The translations under genes and the position numbers were made by a program. Positions 7,241-16,304 of a DNA stretch of 64,000 nucleotides are shown piece by piece (within the stretch, counting starts at the first letter, position 1; each line of letters begins with the position of its first letter). Origin of the DNA: Methanoregula sp. (GTDB lineage: Archaea > Halobacteriota > Methanomicrobia > Methanomicrobiales > Methanospirillaceae); NCBI GenBank assembly GCA_041645435.1, contig JBAZQB010000008.1, positions 8,738 through 72,737 on the forward strand, read 5' to 3'. Below the pieces are notes generated by a model. It was not told the DNA's origin. It did no database searches and saw nothing but the letters and a program-made list of their open reading frames with translations.

Positions 7241-8902
7241 TTATCTCTTCCTTATCATTAAAAAAATACCCAGAACGATAAGGGGTGCTGTTAAACGTAG
7301 TGTTTCTACTGCGCTATTCAATGGCATGGATCCAGATGCTGCAGGCATGGGTTGTGATGGTTGTTCGATCGCTTCCTCGTGTGCTTTTACTGAGATCAGA
7401 GCGAAAATCGACAGTCCGCCGGGGGATGTTCCTTCAAACACCATGTTTACCGAACTGTCGAGTCCCACAAACCGGGTTTCGAGCAGCTGGGATGTTCCGT
7501 CGTCAGCGAATCGGGCAATTTTTACCCCGGAAATACCCCCGTGTCCAACGACCCATGAAGGAGATACACTCATCGTTATGGTTGCCGGGCCGATATCCTT
7601 CCCGTCATTCAAATGGGTTTTTGCCACATCCATGGTGTATGCAACAGCATCCAGCTGATATCCCATTTGAGATGCCGCCTTGTCAATGGCCACTTGTGTT
7701 GCGGGATCGGGTTTTTCAGCAATAACAGCAGTGATAGTTGCATCCGACGGGGGAAGGCTCATAAGATCTGCTTTAAATGAGGCGGATACAGTCCCGGTAT
7801 CTTTTATCTGGGCAGTCACGGGTTGATGTTCCATTGAAATTGATTTTACATCAGCAGTGAGTATGCCATTCGTCTCCTTGGGACCTGTTTCTGTTATGAC
7901 ACCGACGGTCATCGGTCCTTTGGAAAAAGTGATGGTGGATCCTTCAACAGATACCTTTTCACCGGAATCCTTTGCCTTTTGCATATCGATTGCGATCTCC
8001 CGGGCATTTTCCCTGCTGCTGATCTGTGAACTGCTGACACCGAGGGAAGTGCCAGTTCCCTGATCGGCCATTGTTTCAGGAGCAACGACTGCCCCGGCAG
8101 CTGTTCCTCCTGAGTTCCCTTTGTCTTGTGTGTTATCGGTTTTTGCTCCAGCATTTCCAGATTCAGTATCACTTTTTCCTTTATCAGTTCCGGAATTCTC
8201 TACCGATTTACTGCTATCGGCATTATTTCCTCCAGTATTACTCCCTCCGGAGTTGCCGCCACCGGAGTCACCGCTTCCAGCAGAGTTACCACCACCGGAA
8301 TTACCTCCGGAGTTGCTGCCACCGGAGTCACTGCCACCGGAATTGCCTCCGGAATTGCCACCACCGGAGTCACTGCCACCGGAATTGCCTCCGGAATTGC
8401 CACCACCGGAGTCACTGCCACCGGAATTACCTCCGGAGTTGCTGCCACCGGAGTCACTGCCACCGGAATTGCCTCCGGAATTGCTACCACCGGAGTCACT
8501 GCCACCGGAATTACCTCCGGAGTTGCTGCCACCGGAGTCACTGCCTCCGCCGGAGTTTCCACCTCCGGAATTGCCTCCGGAGTTGCCACCACCGGAGTCA
8601 CTGCCTCCGCCAGAGTTTCCACCTCCGGAATTGCCTCCGGAGTTGCCACCACCGGAGTCACCGCCTCCGCCAGAGTTTCCACCTCCGGAATTGCCTCCGG
8701 AATTGCCTCCGGAGTTGCCACCACCGGAGTTATCCGATTTGGCCATCAGGGGGGAAGGCAAATCACCAGCTTTAGAGAACTCGATCACCGGTGTGGAAGA
8801 AGAGAACCATCCATAAGCTGCAACCACCGGAACAATGCTCAATACTATCAGCATCGCAATAATTTTTTTTAAAGACCTTGCTAAAGGTCGATTCGTTGTC
8901 AT
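7241..8902 (-). CDS. Surface protein with Gly/Ser/Asn repeat region and PGF-pre-PGF-like domain
   Basis: A 553-residue exported protein. A signal peptide (residues about 10-30, IIAMLIVLSIVPVVAAYGW) is followed by about 170 residues of low-complexity repeats built from SGGNSGG, SDSGG and GGGNSGG units, then a Thr/Ser-rich spacer, a folded region (about 280-510) and a C-terminal hydrophobic helix followed by RKR. The part ending in GGLSIFALISV, with VKIARFADDGTSQLLETRF ahead of it, resembles the PGF-pre-PGF domain of methanogen surface proteins. The flexible repeats would act as a cell wall or S-layer spacer. The DNA repeat makes length polymorphism between strains likely. Confidence 0.75.
   Translation of the reverse strand: MTTNRPLARSLKKIIAMLIVLSIVPVVAAYGWFSSSTPVIEFSKAGDLPSPLMAKSDNSGGGNSGGNSGGNSGGGNSGGGGDSGGGNSGGNSGGGNSGGGSDSGGGNSGGNSGGGNSGGGSDSGGSNSGGNSGGSDSGGSNSGGNSGGSDSGGSNSGGNSGGSDSGGGNSGGNSGGSDSGGGNSGGNSGGSDSGGSNSGGNSGGGNSAGSGDSGGGNSGGSNTGGNNADSSKSVENSGTDKGKSDTESGNAGAKTDNTQDKGNSGGTAAGAVVAPETMADQGTGTSLGVSSSQISSRENAREIAIDMQKAKDSGEKVSVEGSTITFSKGPMTVGVITETGPKETNGILTADVKSISMEHQPVTAQIKDTGTVSASFKADLMSLPPSDATITAVIAEKPDPATQVAIDKAASQMGYQLDAVAYTMDVAKTHLNDGKDIGPATITMSVSPSWVVGHGGISGVKIARFADDGTSQLLETRFVGLDSSVNMVFEGTSPGGLSIFALISVKAHEEAIEQPSQPMPAASGSMPLNSAVETLRLTAPLIVLGIFLMIRKR
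8240..8735 (-). repeat. In-gene tandem repeat coding for SGG(N/S)-type units
   Basis: About 500 bases of imperfect short repeats, for example ccaccggagtcactgccacc and ggaattgcctccgg on the plus strand, recurring with unit lengths that are multiples of 3. They code for Gly, Ser, Asn and Asp in the real frame. The opposite strand stays open in several frames, giving artificial Pro/Glu- and Ala/Thr-rich readings. Confidence 0.85.
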
Positions 8903-9206
8903 ACAAATCTATCCCTTGTTATTTTTCCCTGAATCCTGACAAGATTACCCGAATGCAGATATTCAGTTCAATGAGATGTCAGTAGCGGGTTATTAGGATT
9001 ATTTAGATAATAAATATATCTATTAATGGGAATTTCCATTTTTTTTGTTTAAAGAGAAAACGGGGCTCATTTTTCTGAGGTTTTTCCTTTTTTCTTGAGG
9101 GGGGAACGCATTTAAAAATTTCAAAATTCCCCATAGAGTATGAAATGATGTGTGGAGCAGAAATTCATGTAATTTTTAAAAAAAAGCAGGGGCAGTAATT
9201 GAACGT
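8903..9206. other. AT-rich intergenic region with promoter of the repeat surface protein
   Basis: About 300 AT-rich bases. TATA-like stretches near 9005-9025 (attatttagataataaatat) could serve the surface protein gene to the left. Nothing else is recognised. Confidence 0.35.
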
Positions 9207-11363
9207 TTACCCCTTTTTTCCCGGGAACCGGAACGCTTCTTTTGGAACAGTAATTTCAAAACGGGCGCCTTTTCCATAGGTTCCCGTCTCCCGGATGGTA
9301 ATTCCGGTAATTTCGAGAATTTCGCGCGCAAGAAAGAGACTCATACCTTTCTGTGCACCAAACCCGCGCTGGAAAATTTTTTCTTTCAGGTTATCCGGTA
9401 TGCCGGCACCGTTGTCCTCAAAAATGAGCTGGAGGCTCTCCGCAGTTTCCTGGTAACTAATAGTCACCTGTGTTGCGGTTTTTCCGTGTTTAATGATGTT
9501 GCCTGTAAGCGTGAAAAATACGCGTTCAAGCAGAGGATCCGTAAAAATTTCCAGATCATCAAGTCTGACCCTGCGAGTGATCTGGGAAAAATCCAGATGA
9601 GAAATTGCCAGTACGAATGTCTGATTAACATTATGCCACTGCGGGGGTTTTATCCCCAGATCCTGATAATTTTTGGCAAAGTCAAGCGAGTGAGAAATTC
9701 TCCTCAGGGTTGCATCTTCTTTCTCCAGATACTCGTTCATCTTCGTATCGGTCGGCAGATCCTTTTGCAGACTGATATATCCACTGAGGGTAAAAAGAGT
9801 ATTCTGGATGTCGTTGAATGTCACGAAATTCAACAGGTTGAGCTTTTTATGGGCCTGCATTAAGGCCTTTTCTGCCATTTTACGATCCGTAATATCACGA
9901 GCAATTGTTAGTACTGCTCTCTGTCCGAACTCATCAAATATCCGGGCATTAATCTCAACCGGAATCAACTTTCCGCTTTTCGCCCGGTAGGACGATTCAT
10001 ACTGGATAAAGTCCCCCGTTCCGGCCAAACGGCACAGCTCAGGTTTATCGTCGCAAACATCCCTCATCATGGTCGCTTCAGGTGACATCAGGAGAAGCTC
10101 CTGCCGTGAATACCCTAAAAGATCTGAGGCGGCATCGTTTGCTTCGATAATTGAGTTATAGGTGCCTGGTTCGCCGGACCGGTAAATAATTACCGGATCT
10201 GTAATGCTGTTGAAGAAAAGCCGGTATTTTTCTTCGCTCTGGATTAATCGGCCCTGGAGCTGCTCCTGGGAGGTCTCCAGCTCACCGATCATTCCGTTTA
10301 CATTGTCAGCAAGTGACCCGATCTCATCATCGCCACTCATTTCAACACGGGCGGAAAAGTCACGCTTTTTCCCAATATCATTCAATCGCCCACTCAGGTG
10401 AAGGATCCTTGAGAGTACTGTCTTTTCCAGAAGCAGGAGTATCGCAAGTCCGAAAACAAGACCGGCGAGAATGAGAAGATTCACGAAATAAAAGGTTGTT
10501 GATTTTCCCTGATCATAGATATCCCGGACAATGCTGACTTTAAGGATCAGTACTGGCTGACCCGACAGGTCGCGAATCAGCGAGAAAGTCCCAAGCGTAT
10601 TACTCCCAAGCGGCAGGATGTAGGTTGGGGCGTCTATCGTGAGTGCTTCTTTTCCCTCGCGCTGGATGAACGGCGAGGATGACTGGGGGAATTGCGAGAT
10701 CGCCATTCTGAAGTCCGCGGGGAGATCTTCTTTGCTGTACGGTTGCAGTTCAAGCGGGAGCTGGGCCAGCGATGAAAGCCGGGACAGTTCCATGGCATCG
10801 AGGTTTCTTCCCATCAGGATATACCCGATCAACTGTCCTTGATCCGGATCAGAAAAAACCGGGCGTATCGCAAGCATCAGCGGACCTTCAGGAAACTGGA
10901 GGACTCCCATGGTACCGAATTCGGATTTTATCCTTGTGGGAATCTGTTGATGAGATGAGAGCAGCAAGGCGAGATCGGGGGGAACCGGTTTTTCCGTATG
11001 GCTGTCAAGGTTGTATCCTTTTCCGGAGATCAAGGTCCCATTTGTGTCGGTAAGAAGGATATAATTGAACTGGAGCCGCTCAAACGTATCCGGATCAAGC
11101 CGGGACCAGGATTTCGCAGAAGTCGTTGTGAGCAGAAACGTTCGCGTATCATCACGCGATGCCCAGTCATGCGCCACAGCATCCAGAGTATTGATGTCGT
11201 TCCCCAGAGCAACAAGAACCCGGTTGGTATCTTTTTGTGCACTCTGATCCTCGACACGGGAGAATCCATCCAGTACGACCGTTTGAGATAATACCAGCAG
11301 GACAAGGATCAGACAGGCTATAGCAGCGCATAAGATCACAACAGTCTTTTTTCGAATATCCAC
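9207..11363 (-). CDS. Membrane sensor kinase: CHASE4-HAMP-PAS-ATPase, phospho-acceptor His apparently missing
   Basis: A 718-residue membrane protein. Order: transmembrane helix (about 9-31), extracellular CHASE4-like sensor (about 35-285, containing DWASRDDT), second membrane helix (about 290-315), HAMP (about 315-370, DDEIGSLADNVNGM), PAS (about 376-495) and a C-terminal ATPase domain (N-box NIIKHG, G1 DNGAGIP, G2 GKGARFEI). In the dimerisation region methanogen kinases of this type usually read R-H-D-I; here the equivalent reads TFNDIQNTLF, so no histidine is present at the usual site. The ATPase motifs look intact. It may phosphorylate another site, act as a pseudokinase or work with a partner. 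No response regulator gene is adjacent. Confidence 0.8.
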   Translation of the reverse strand: MDIRKKTVVILCAAIACLILVLLVLSQTVVLDGFSRVEDQSAQKDTNRVLVALGNDINTLDAVAHDWASRDDTRTFLLTTTSAKSWSRLDPDTFERLQFNYILLTDTNGTLISGKGYNLDSHTEKPVPPDLALLLSSHQQIPTRIKSEFGTMGVLQFPEGPLMLAIRPVFSDPDQGQLIGYILMGRNLDAMELSRLSSLAQLPLELQPYSKEDLPADFRMAISQFPQSSSPFIQREGKEALTIDAPTYILPLGSNTLGTFSLIRDLSGQPVLILKVSIVRDIYDQGKSTTFYFVNLLILAGLVFGLAILLLLEKTVLSRILHLSGRLNDIGKKRDFSARVEMSGDDEIGSLADNVNGMIGELETSQEQLQGRLIQSEEKYRLFFNSITDPVIIYRSGEPGTYNSIIEANDAASDLLGYSRQELLLMSPEATMMRDVCDDKPELCRLAGTGDFIQYESSYRAKSGKLIPVEINARIFDEFGQRAVLTIARDITDRKMAEKALMQAHKKLNLLNFVTFNDIQNTLFTLSGYISLQKDLPTDTKMNEYLEKEDATLRRISHSLDFAKNYQDLGIKPPQWHNVNQTFVLAISHLDFSQITRRVRLDDLEIFTDPLLERVFFTLTGNIIKHGKTATQVTISYQETAESLQLIFEDNGAGIPDNLKEKIFQRGFGAQKGMSLFLAREILEITGITIRETGTYGKGARFEITVPKEAFRFPGKKG

Positions 11364-11750
11364 GGGTCACCACCTGCCGCAGCCATGACTTCTTTAGCTA
11401 ACCTTGAGTTACATAATGGCATTAAAGGTTCCTTCTCCCAAAACCGTTTCCCCAATAATACTTCCGGATTTACCCATTACTCCGGAATAGGATGTGCAGG
11501 GAACACGAAGAACACACATGTTTTCATTATCGTGTTTCCGTACATCTGCACGAAAAACACTGATCGTCATAGGTGTACCAGACCAGATCATGCGCTCACG
11601 TTGTTTTAATTCCTAGGATTATTACTGACCAAATACGTCAGAGACCGACAAATGCGCTCAATGGAGCTCATGGATGTTATTCCGGGGGCTTGGTTTTCCC
11701 CCCGCAAAATGCAATAAAAAATGCAGCAATAACCAATAAATTACAACAAT

Positions 11751-11760
11751 GTATAAATAT
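11751..11760 (+). promoter_or_regulatory. TATA box of the trp operon
   Basis: The sequence gtataaatat fits an archaeal TATA element. A transcript start about 25 bases downstream (near 11783) would leave a leader of roughly 45 bases before trpE. Confidence 0.6.
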
Positions 11761-11765
11761 GTACA
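11760..11765 (+). promoter_or_regulatory. TGTACA box, possible TrpY-type operator
   Basis: TGTACA immediately follows and overlaps the end of the TATA element of the trp operon. TGTACA is the core of the TRP box bound by the TrpY repressor in Methanothermobacter. Binding here would block preinitiation complex assembly. No trpY gene is seen in the window, so the assignment is by analogy; a hexamer can occur by chance. Confidence 0.45.
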
Positions 11766-11829
11766 AAGTAGACCATATTTATGCAGATGCCAGAGAACCG
11801 GCAGCTGATGGTACGGTGATGCCAATGGG

Positions 11830-13386
11830 ATGGAAACTGCTCCTATGAAACAACAACTGAAATTTAATCTTGGACTGAATGAATACCTGACCGCAGTAAA
11901 AGACCAGCCAAAACCGTTAATAATTCCACTCTGCGCCGAGATTCCATTGCCGGATATCTCGCCGCTGGATGTATATACGGGGACCCGGAACGGTTGTGGG
12001 TTCCTGCTCGAATCAATGGAGGGGAGCGAAAAGATCGCCCGCTACTCCTATATCGGGATCGATCCCGAGTTCGTGGTCACCATCGGTTCGTCCGTACACG
12101 TACGGGGCAATGAGCGATTTACTGCGATTGCAAAAGAACCTGAGGGCGAGACACCGGTTGATAAAATCAAGTCGATCCTCTCCCGGTTCTGTTATGTGAA
12201 CGTAAAGGCTCCCCGGTTCTTCGGGGGCATGGTCGGTTACTTTGCGTACGACTGCGTGTACTCGCTCTTTGAGAAAGTACGCGAGGGGCACAACGGTGTA
12301 TCGCCTGATCTCGGGAACCATGCTCCTGAAGATCATGACGCAAGTTTCATGCTCACCAAGGACTGTATTGTATTCGATCACGCCGAACGGAAACTCTTCA
12401 TCTTCTCCAGCCCGTTCCTCACCTACGAATCCGACCTGAAAGAAGAATATGAACAGAGCATCGCAAAGATAAGGGCACTGGGCGATCATATCGCATTCCT
12501 TGCATCGGGAAAGAACGCGAGTGGAACACTGAAGCAGGCAAGCGGTAAAAAGCCGGAGTATATCCCGTCCGTATCACAAGAAGCCTTTGAGCGATCCGTA
12601 GAACGGGTAAAGGAGCACATTGTCGCAGGGGACATCTTCCAGGCAGTGATCTCACGCAGGATGGAGTGTGCGGTGAAAAACGATCCGTTCTCGATCTATG
12701 CGGCGCTCCGGGAGATCAACCCGAGCCCGTACATGTATTATCTCGATTTTGGGGACGAGCAGGTGATCGGGGCGAGTCCCGAAATGCTCGTCCGGGTTGA
12801 GCGGCGGCGGGTAACGACCGTGCCAATTGCCGGCACCCGTCCGCGGGGACGCGACGCCCGTGAGGACGCACAGCTTGCGCAGGAGCTTCTCAACGATCCC
12901 AAAGAGCGGGCTGAGCACACAATGCTTGTCGATCTCGCAAGAAACGATATCGGACGGGTCTGCCGGTTCGGTTCGGTTGAAGTCGGAGAATTCATGGGTA
13001 TTGAGAAGTTCTCCCATGTCCAGCACATTGTCTCTACGGTCAATGGCATGCTCCGGGACAACCTGGATTGTTATGATGCCTTCAAATCCTGTTTCCCTGC
13101 CGGAACGGTATCCGGTGCACCGAAGATCCGTGCAATGCAGATCATCGGCGAGGAAGAGACCCAGAACCGCGGGATCTATGCCGGAGCTGTCGGGTATATC
13201 GGGTTTGACCGCAATCTCGAGTTCGCAATTGCGATCCGGACCGTGATTGTCCGCAATGGCCGGGCATACGTGCAGGTGGGTGCGGGTATCGTCGCGGATT
13301 CGGTACCGGCAAATGAATGGAAAGAGACCGAGAGCAAGGCATCGGCGATGCTGCGGGCGATCGAGCGGGCAGGGGTATCGCCATGA
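11830..13386 (+). CDS. trpE: Anthranilate synthase component I
   Basis: A 518-residue chorismate-utilising enzyme making anthranilate from chorismate with ammonia delivered by TrpG. The N-terminal LLES element (FLLESMEGSEK) belongs to the tryptophan feedback site. The C-terminal catalytic domain shows SPYMYYLDFG, PIAGTRPRGRD and SGAPKIRAMQII. First gene of trpEGDCFBA. The ATG at 11830 is preferred because GGTGAT at 11815-11820 sits at ribosome-binding distance; an ATG at 11845 is a second possibility. The stop overlaps the trpG start by four bases (ATGA), implying translational coupling and roughly equal subunit production. Confidence 0.93.
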   Translation: METAPMKQQLKFNLGLNEYLTAVKDQPKPLIIPLCAEIPLPDISPLDVYTGTRNGCGFLLESMEGSEKIARYSYIGIDPEFVVTIGSSVHVRGNERFTAIAKEPEGETPVDKIKSILSRFCYVNVKAPRFFGGMVGYFAYDCVYSLFEKVREGHNGVSPDLGNHAPEDHDASFMLTKDCIVFDHAERKLFIFSSPFLTYESDLKEEYEQSIAKIRALGDHIAFLASGKNASGTLKQASGKKPEYIPSVSQEAFERSVERVKEHIVAGDIFQAVISRRMECAVKNDPFSIYAALREINPSPYMYYLDFGDEQVIGASPEMLVRVERRRVTTVPIAGTRPRGRDAREDAQLAQELLNDPKERAEHTMLVDLARNDIGRVCRFGSVEVGEFMGIEKFSHVQHIVSTVNGMLRDNLDCYDAFKSCFPAGTVSGAPKIRAMQIIGEEETQNRGIYAGAVGYIGFDRNLEFAIAIRTVIVRNGRAYVQVGAGIVADSVPANEWKETESKASAMLRAIERAGVSP

Positions 13387-13964
13387 AAGTCCTGATCGTG
13401 GACTGCTATGACAGTTTCACCTTCAACCTGTACCAGCAGGTCGGAAAACTCGGGGGCAACCCGGTAGTCATGACCTGCGATACACCGCTTGAACAGCTGG
13501 AAAAGTGCGGGTGCGACCGGATCATCCTCTCACCCGGGCCGGGAACACCCCACGATTCCGGTGTCTGTATGGAAGTGTTAGAGACGATGAGCAGAACGAT
13601 TCCCACGCTGGGGGTCTGTCTCGGGCACCAGGCGATCTGCACCGCTTTCGGCGGCGAAGTCATCAGGGCACAGCACCTGATGCATGGCAAGACCTCGGCA
13701 ATCCGTCATGACGGGCAGGGTGTTTTTACCGGTATGCCAGCACCCTTTACCGCGACACGCTACCACTCGCTGGTTGCCCGTGAAGATTCCCTGCCCGCGG
13801 AACTGCAGGTTTCGGCAACAAGCCTTGACGATCATTACGTGATGGGGGTCCGGCATACCCAATACCCGATCGAAGGTGTCCAGTTCCACCCGGAGAGCGT
13901 CCTGTCGCAGGAAGGCGACCGGATTATCCGGAATTTTCTTGCCGGAACGGGAGGGGCATCATGA
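13383..13964 (+). CDS. trpG: Anthranilate synthase component II (glutamine amidotransferase)
   Basis: A 193-residue class I glutamine amidotransferase that supplies ammonia to TrpE. It shows YDSFTFNLYQ at the N-terminus, the oxyanion element SPGPGTP, the nucleophile cysteine in GVCLGHQAI and the His-Glu pair in VQFHPES. Free-standing, not fused to TrpD or TrpE. The ATG at 13383 gives the standard N-terminus MKVLIVDCYDSFTFN; the longer open frame upstream lies inside trpE. It overlaps trpE and trpD by four bases each. Confidence 0.93.
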   Translation: MKVLIVDCYDSFTFNLYQQVGKLGGNPVVMTCDTPLEQLEKCGCDRIILSPGPGTPHDSGVCMEVLETMSRTIPTLGVCLGHQAICTAFGGEVIRAQHLMHGKTSAIRHDGQGVFTGMPAPFTATRYHSLVAREDSLPAELQVSATSLDDHYVMGVRHTQYPIEGVQFHPESVLSQEGDRIIRNFLAGTGGAS

Positions 13965-14980
13965 TAGTGAAAGAGATTCTCACAAAACTTGCAGCACGGC
14001 AGGATCTTACTCCTGCTGAAGCGGCAGGGATGATGAGCATGATCATGGAAGGAAAGGCCACCCAGGCGCAGATCGGTGCATTGCTCCTTGCGCTGCATAT
14101 GAAAGGTGAGACCGCTGCCGAGATCGCTGCCTTTGCCCGGGTGATGCGGGATCATGCGATCACGGTAAGGCCGGTGACCGGGCGGATGCTTGTCGACACC
14201 TGCGGTACCGGTGGAGACGGGGCGCAGACGTTCAACATCAGCACCGCTTCAGCGTTCGTTGCTGCGGGAGCAGGTTGCCCGGTCGTCAAACACGGCAACC
14301 GGGGCGTGAGCAGCAGGTGCGGTTCGGCAGATGTCCTCGCGGCACTGGGGGTTAGTCTCGCACCTGCCCCGGAAATACAGGCGCGAATCGTGGAAGAAGT
14401 CGGCATCGCTTTCTTCTTTGCCCCGAATTACCACCCGGCCATGAAACATGTGATGACCGCCCGGCAGGAACTCGGCTGCAGAACGGTCTTCAACATCCTC
14501 GGTCCGCTGGCAAACCCTGCGGGTGCACAGGCACAGGTGCTTGGCGTCTACCGGCCGGACCTTACGGGTACCCTGGCCGATGTGCTCAGGATGCTGGGAC
14601 TCTCGCGGGCGATGGTGGTCCATGGTGCCGGTCTTGACGAGATCACCACTACGGGAGATACCGTCATCGCTGAGCTCGGTAACGGAGCGATCCGCACATA
14701 CACGATCCGGTGCGAGACATTCGGTATTGCACCTGCACACCTGGCAGATCTCGCAGGCGGCGATGCACAGCAGAACGCCCGCATCATCCGCGATATCCTT
14801 CAGGGCGAGCGGGGGGCAGCACGGGACATTGTGCTCATGAACGCGGGAGCCGCGATATATGTTGGCGGGCTTGCCTCGGATCTTCATGAAGGGATCCGGC
14901 TTGCTGCCGTTTCCATAGATTCGGGCAGTGCTTCTGCCCGGCTCGATGCGCTGGTGGATGCAACGCGGGGTGTGGCATGA
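13961..14980 (+). CDS. trpD: Anthranilate phosphoribosyltransferase
   Basis: A 339-residue enzyme joining anthranilate and phosphoribosyl pyrophosphate. The PRPP-binding motif CGTGGDGAQTFNIST, the anthranilate-site KHGNRGVSSRCGSAD and the GPLANPAG segment are intact. Length is typical (about 340). Starts within the trpG stop (ATGA) and ends within the trpC start (ATGA). Confidence 0.93.
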   Translation: MIVKEILTKLAARQDLTPAEAAGMMSMIMEGKATQAQIGALLLALHMKGETAAEIAAFARVMRDHAITVRPVTGRMLVDTCGTGGDGAQTFNISTASAFVAAGAGCPVVKHGNRGVSSRCGSADVLAALGVSLAPAPEIQARIVEEVGIAFFFAPNYHPAMKHVMTARQELGCRTVFNILGPLANPAGAQAQVLGVYRPDLTGTLADVLRMLGLSRAMVVHGAGLDEITTTGDTVIAELGNGAIRTYTIRCETFGIAPAHLADLAGGDAQQNARIIRDILQGERGAARDIVLMNAGAAIYVGGLASDLHEGIRLAAVSIDSGSASARLDALVDATRGVA

Positions 14981-15732
14981 TCCTCGATGAGATCATCAGG
15001 CGCACGGAAAAACGGGTTGCCCGGTTACCGGCAACGTTTCCAGAGAATGGTACCAGACCTCCCGCAAGCCTGATCGGGGCGATACGGAACAGGGACAGCA
15101 GGAACGCGATAATTGCCGAGATCAAATGCGCATCCCCCAGCCGTGGCACCATCCGGCGCAACGTGGACATGGCAATGATGGCAGGTGTGCTTGCGGGCAA
15201 GGGATGCGTGGCACTCTCGGTGCTGACCGAGCCATATTTCTTCGGGGGCTCGGGACAGGATATCACCCGGGTGAAATCCGCGGTCAGCATCCCGGTTCTC
15301 AGGAAGGACTTCATTATTGATGAACATCAGCTCGCAGAGACACGGGCACTCGGGGCTGACGCGGTGCTCCTGATTGCTGCGGTGCTCAAAGAGCGCCTGC
15401 CGGCATTTGTCGATCTCGCACAGGAGTACGGTCTTGAACCGCTTGTCGAGGTTCACAATGCAGAAGAAATTAAAACTGCTCTTGCCACCCGAGCAGAACT
15501 GATCGGCATAAACAACCGCAATCTTGTAACGCTCACCATAGACCGCTCCACCACACGGCTTCTCTCGGAGAGTGTCCGCTCCGCGGGAAGAACGATCGTA
15601 TCAGAAAGTGGTATGCGCTCAGCCGATGATATCCGGGAGATGAAACCCTACTGCGATGCGTTCCTGATCGGTTCATCGATCATGATGCACGAGCGCCCGG
15701 AGAAGAAACTCGAGGAGTTCGTATGCGCATAA
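14977..15732 (+). CDS. trpC: Indole-3-glycerol phosphate synthase
   Basis: A 251-residue TIM-barrel enzyme closing the indole ring. Recognised from IIAEIKCASPSRG (catalytic Glu and Lys), LSVLTEPYFFGGS, VLRKDFIIDEHQ, GINNRNL and VSESGM. Monofunctional, not fused to TrpF. The ATG overlaps the trpD stop by four bases and the gene runs ten bases into trpF. Confidence 0.93.
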   Translation: MILDEIIRRTEKRVARLPATFPENGTRPPASLIGAIRNRDSRNAIIAEIKCASPSRGTIRRNVDMAMMAGVLAGKGCVALSVLTEPYFFGGSGQDITRVKSAVSIPVLRKDFIIDEHQLAETRALGADAVLLIAAVLKERLPAFVDLAQEYGLEPLVEVHNAEEIKTALATRAELIGINNRNLVTLTIDRSTTRLLSESVRSAGRTIVSESGMRSADDIREMKPYCDAFLIGSSIMMHERPEKKLEEFVCA

Positions 15733-16304
15733 AGTGCTGCGGAATCACGAGACCGGAAGATGCACGGTACGCAGAGGCGTGCGGGGCAGATGCAATTGGT
15801 GTTGTGGTGTTTTCCCCGACATCAAAACGGTCAGTAACACCGGAACAGGCACGGGAGATTTTTGATGCGGTCGGACCGTTTACCACAACCGTTGCGGTGA
15901 GCCATACCACGTCACAGGAAGACCTCGAAAAGATGCTTGCCCTGCACATGGATGCAATCCAGATCTCGCATCCGTTTGTGTTCCGGGAAAAACCGGCTGC
16001 AAAAGTGATCCGGGTCATCGGGCGGGATGATCCGGTTCCAACTGACTGCGATGCGATCATCGTTGATGAGAGCCATGGCAGCGGGAAAAATTTTGATCTC
16101 TCGCATGCCCATAGCGTGGTGCAGCGATCCGCATTACCGGTCATCCTTGCCGGGGGACTTACCCCGGAAAATGTGGCGGATGCTATCCGGCAGGTGCACC
16201 CCTATGCTGTTGATGTGGCAAGCGGTATCGAGACGGCACCAGGAATCAAAGACCATAAGAAAATAGCTGCATTCATTGCGGCAGCACGAAAGAGCGTACC
16301 ATGA
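15723..16304 (+). CDS. trpF: Phosphoribosylanthranilate isomerase
   Basis: A 193-residue TIM-barrel isomerase acting between TrpD and TrpC. The N-terminus MRIKCCGITRPEDA carries the catalytic cysteine in the KxCG element, and the C-terminal LAGGLTPENV and VDVASGIE form the phosphate-binding part. Somewhat short but complete for archaeal enzymes. Overlaps trpC by ten bases and trpB by four. Confidence 0.92.
   Translation: MRIKCCGITRPEDARYAEACGADAIGVVVFSPTSKRSVTPEQAREIFDAVGPFTTTVAVSHTTSQEDLEKMLALHMDAIQISHPFVFREKPAAKVIRVIGRDDPVPTDCDAIIVDESHGSGKNFDLSHAHSVVQRSALPVILAGGLTPENVADAIRQVHPYAVDVASGIETAPGIKDHKKIAAFIAAARKSVP

Larger units (their letters stand above)
11364..11829. other. Divergent intergenic region: sensor kinase and trp operon leaders
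   Basis: Holds the trp promoter elements listed separately at 11751-11765. The rest shows no coding frame with support. Confidence 0.5.

Noticed and set aside
8071..8872. Several long plus-strand frames (Pro/Glu-rich, Arg/Cys/His-rich, Thr/Gly-rich) opposite the repeat surface protein
   Set aside because: They are shadows of the tandem repeat. The minus-strand frame has a signal peptide, folded domain and membrane anchor, the others do not.
11385..11848. Small frames in the trp leader region
   Set aside because: No domain, no ribosome binding site; one of them overlaps the TATA box and could not be translated from the expected transcript in full.
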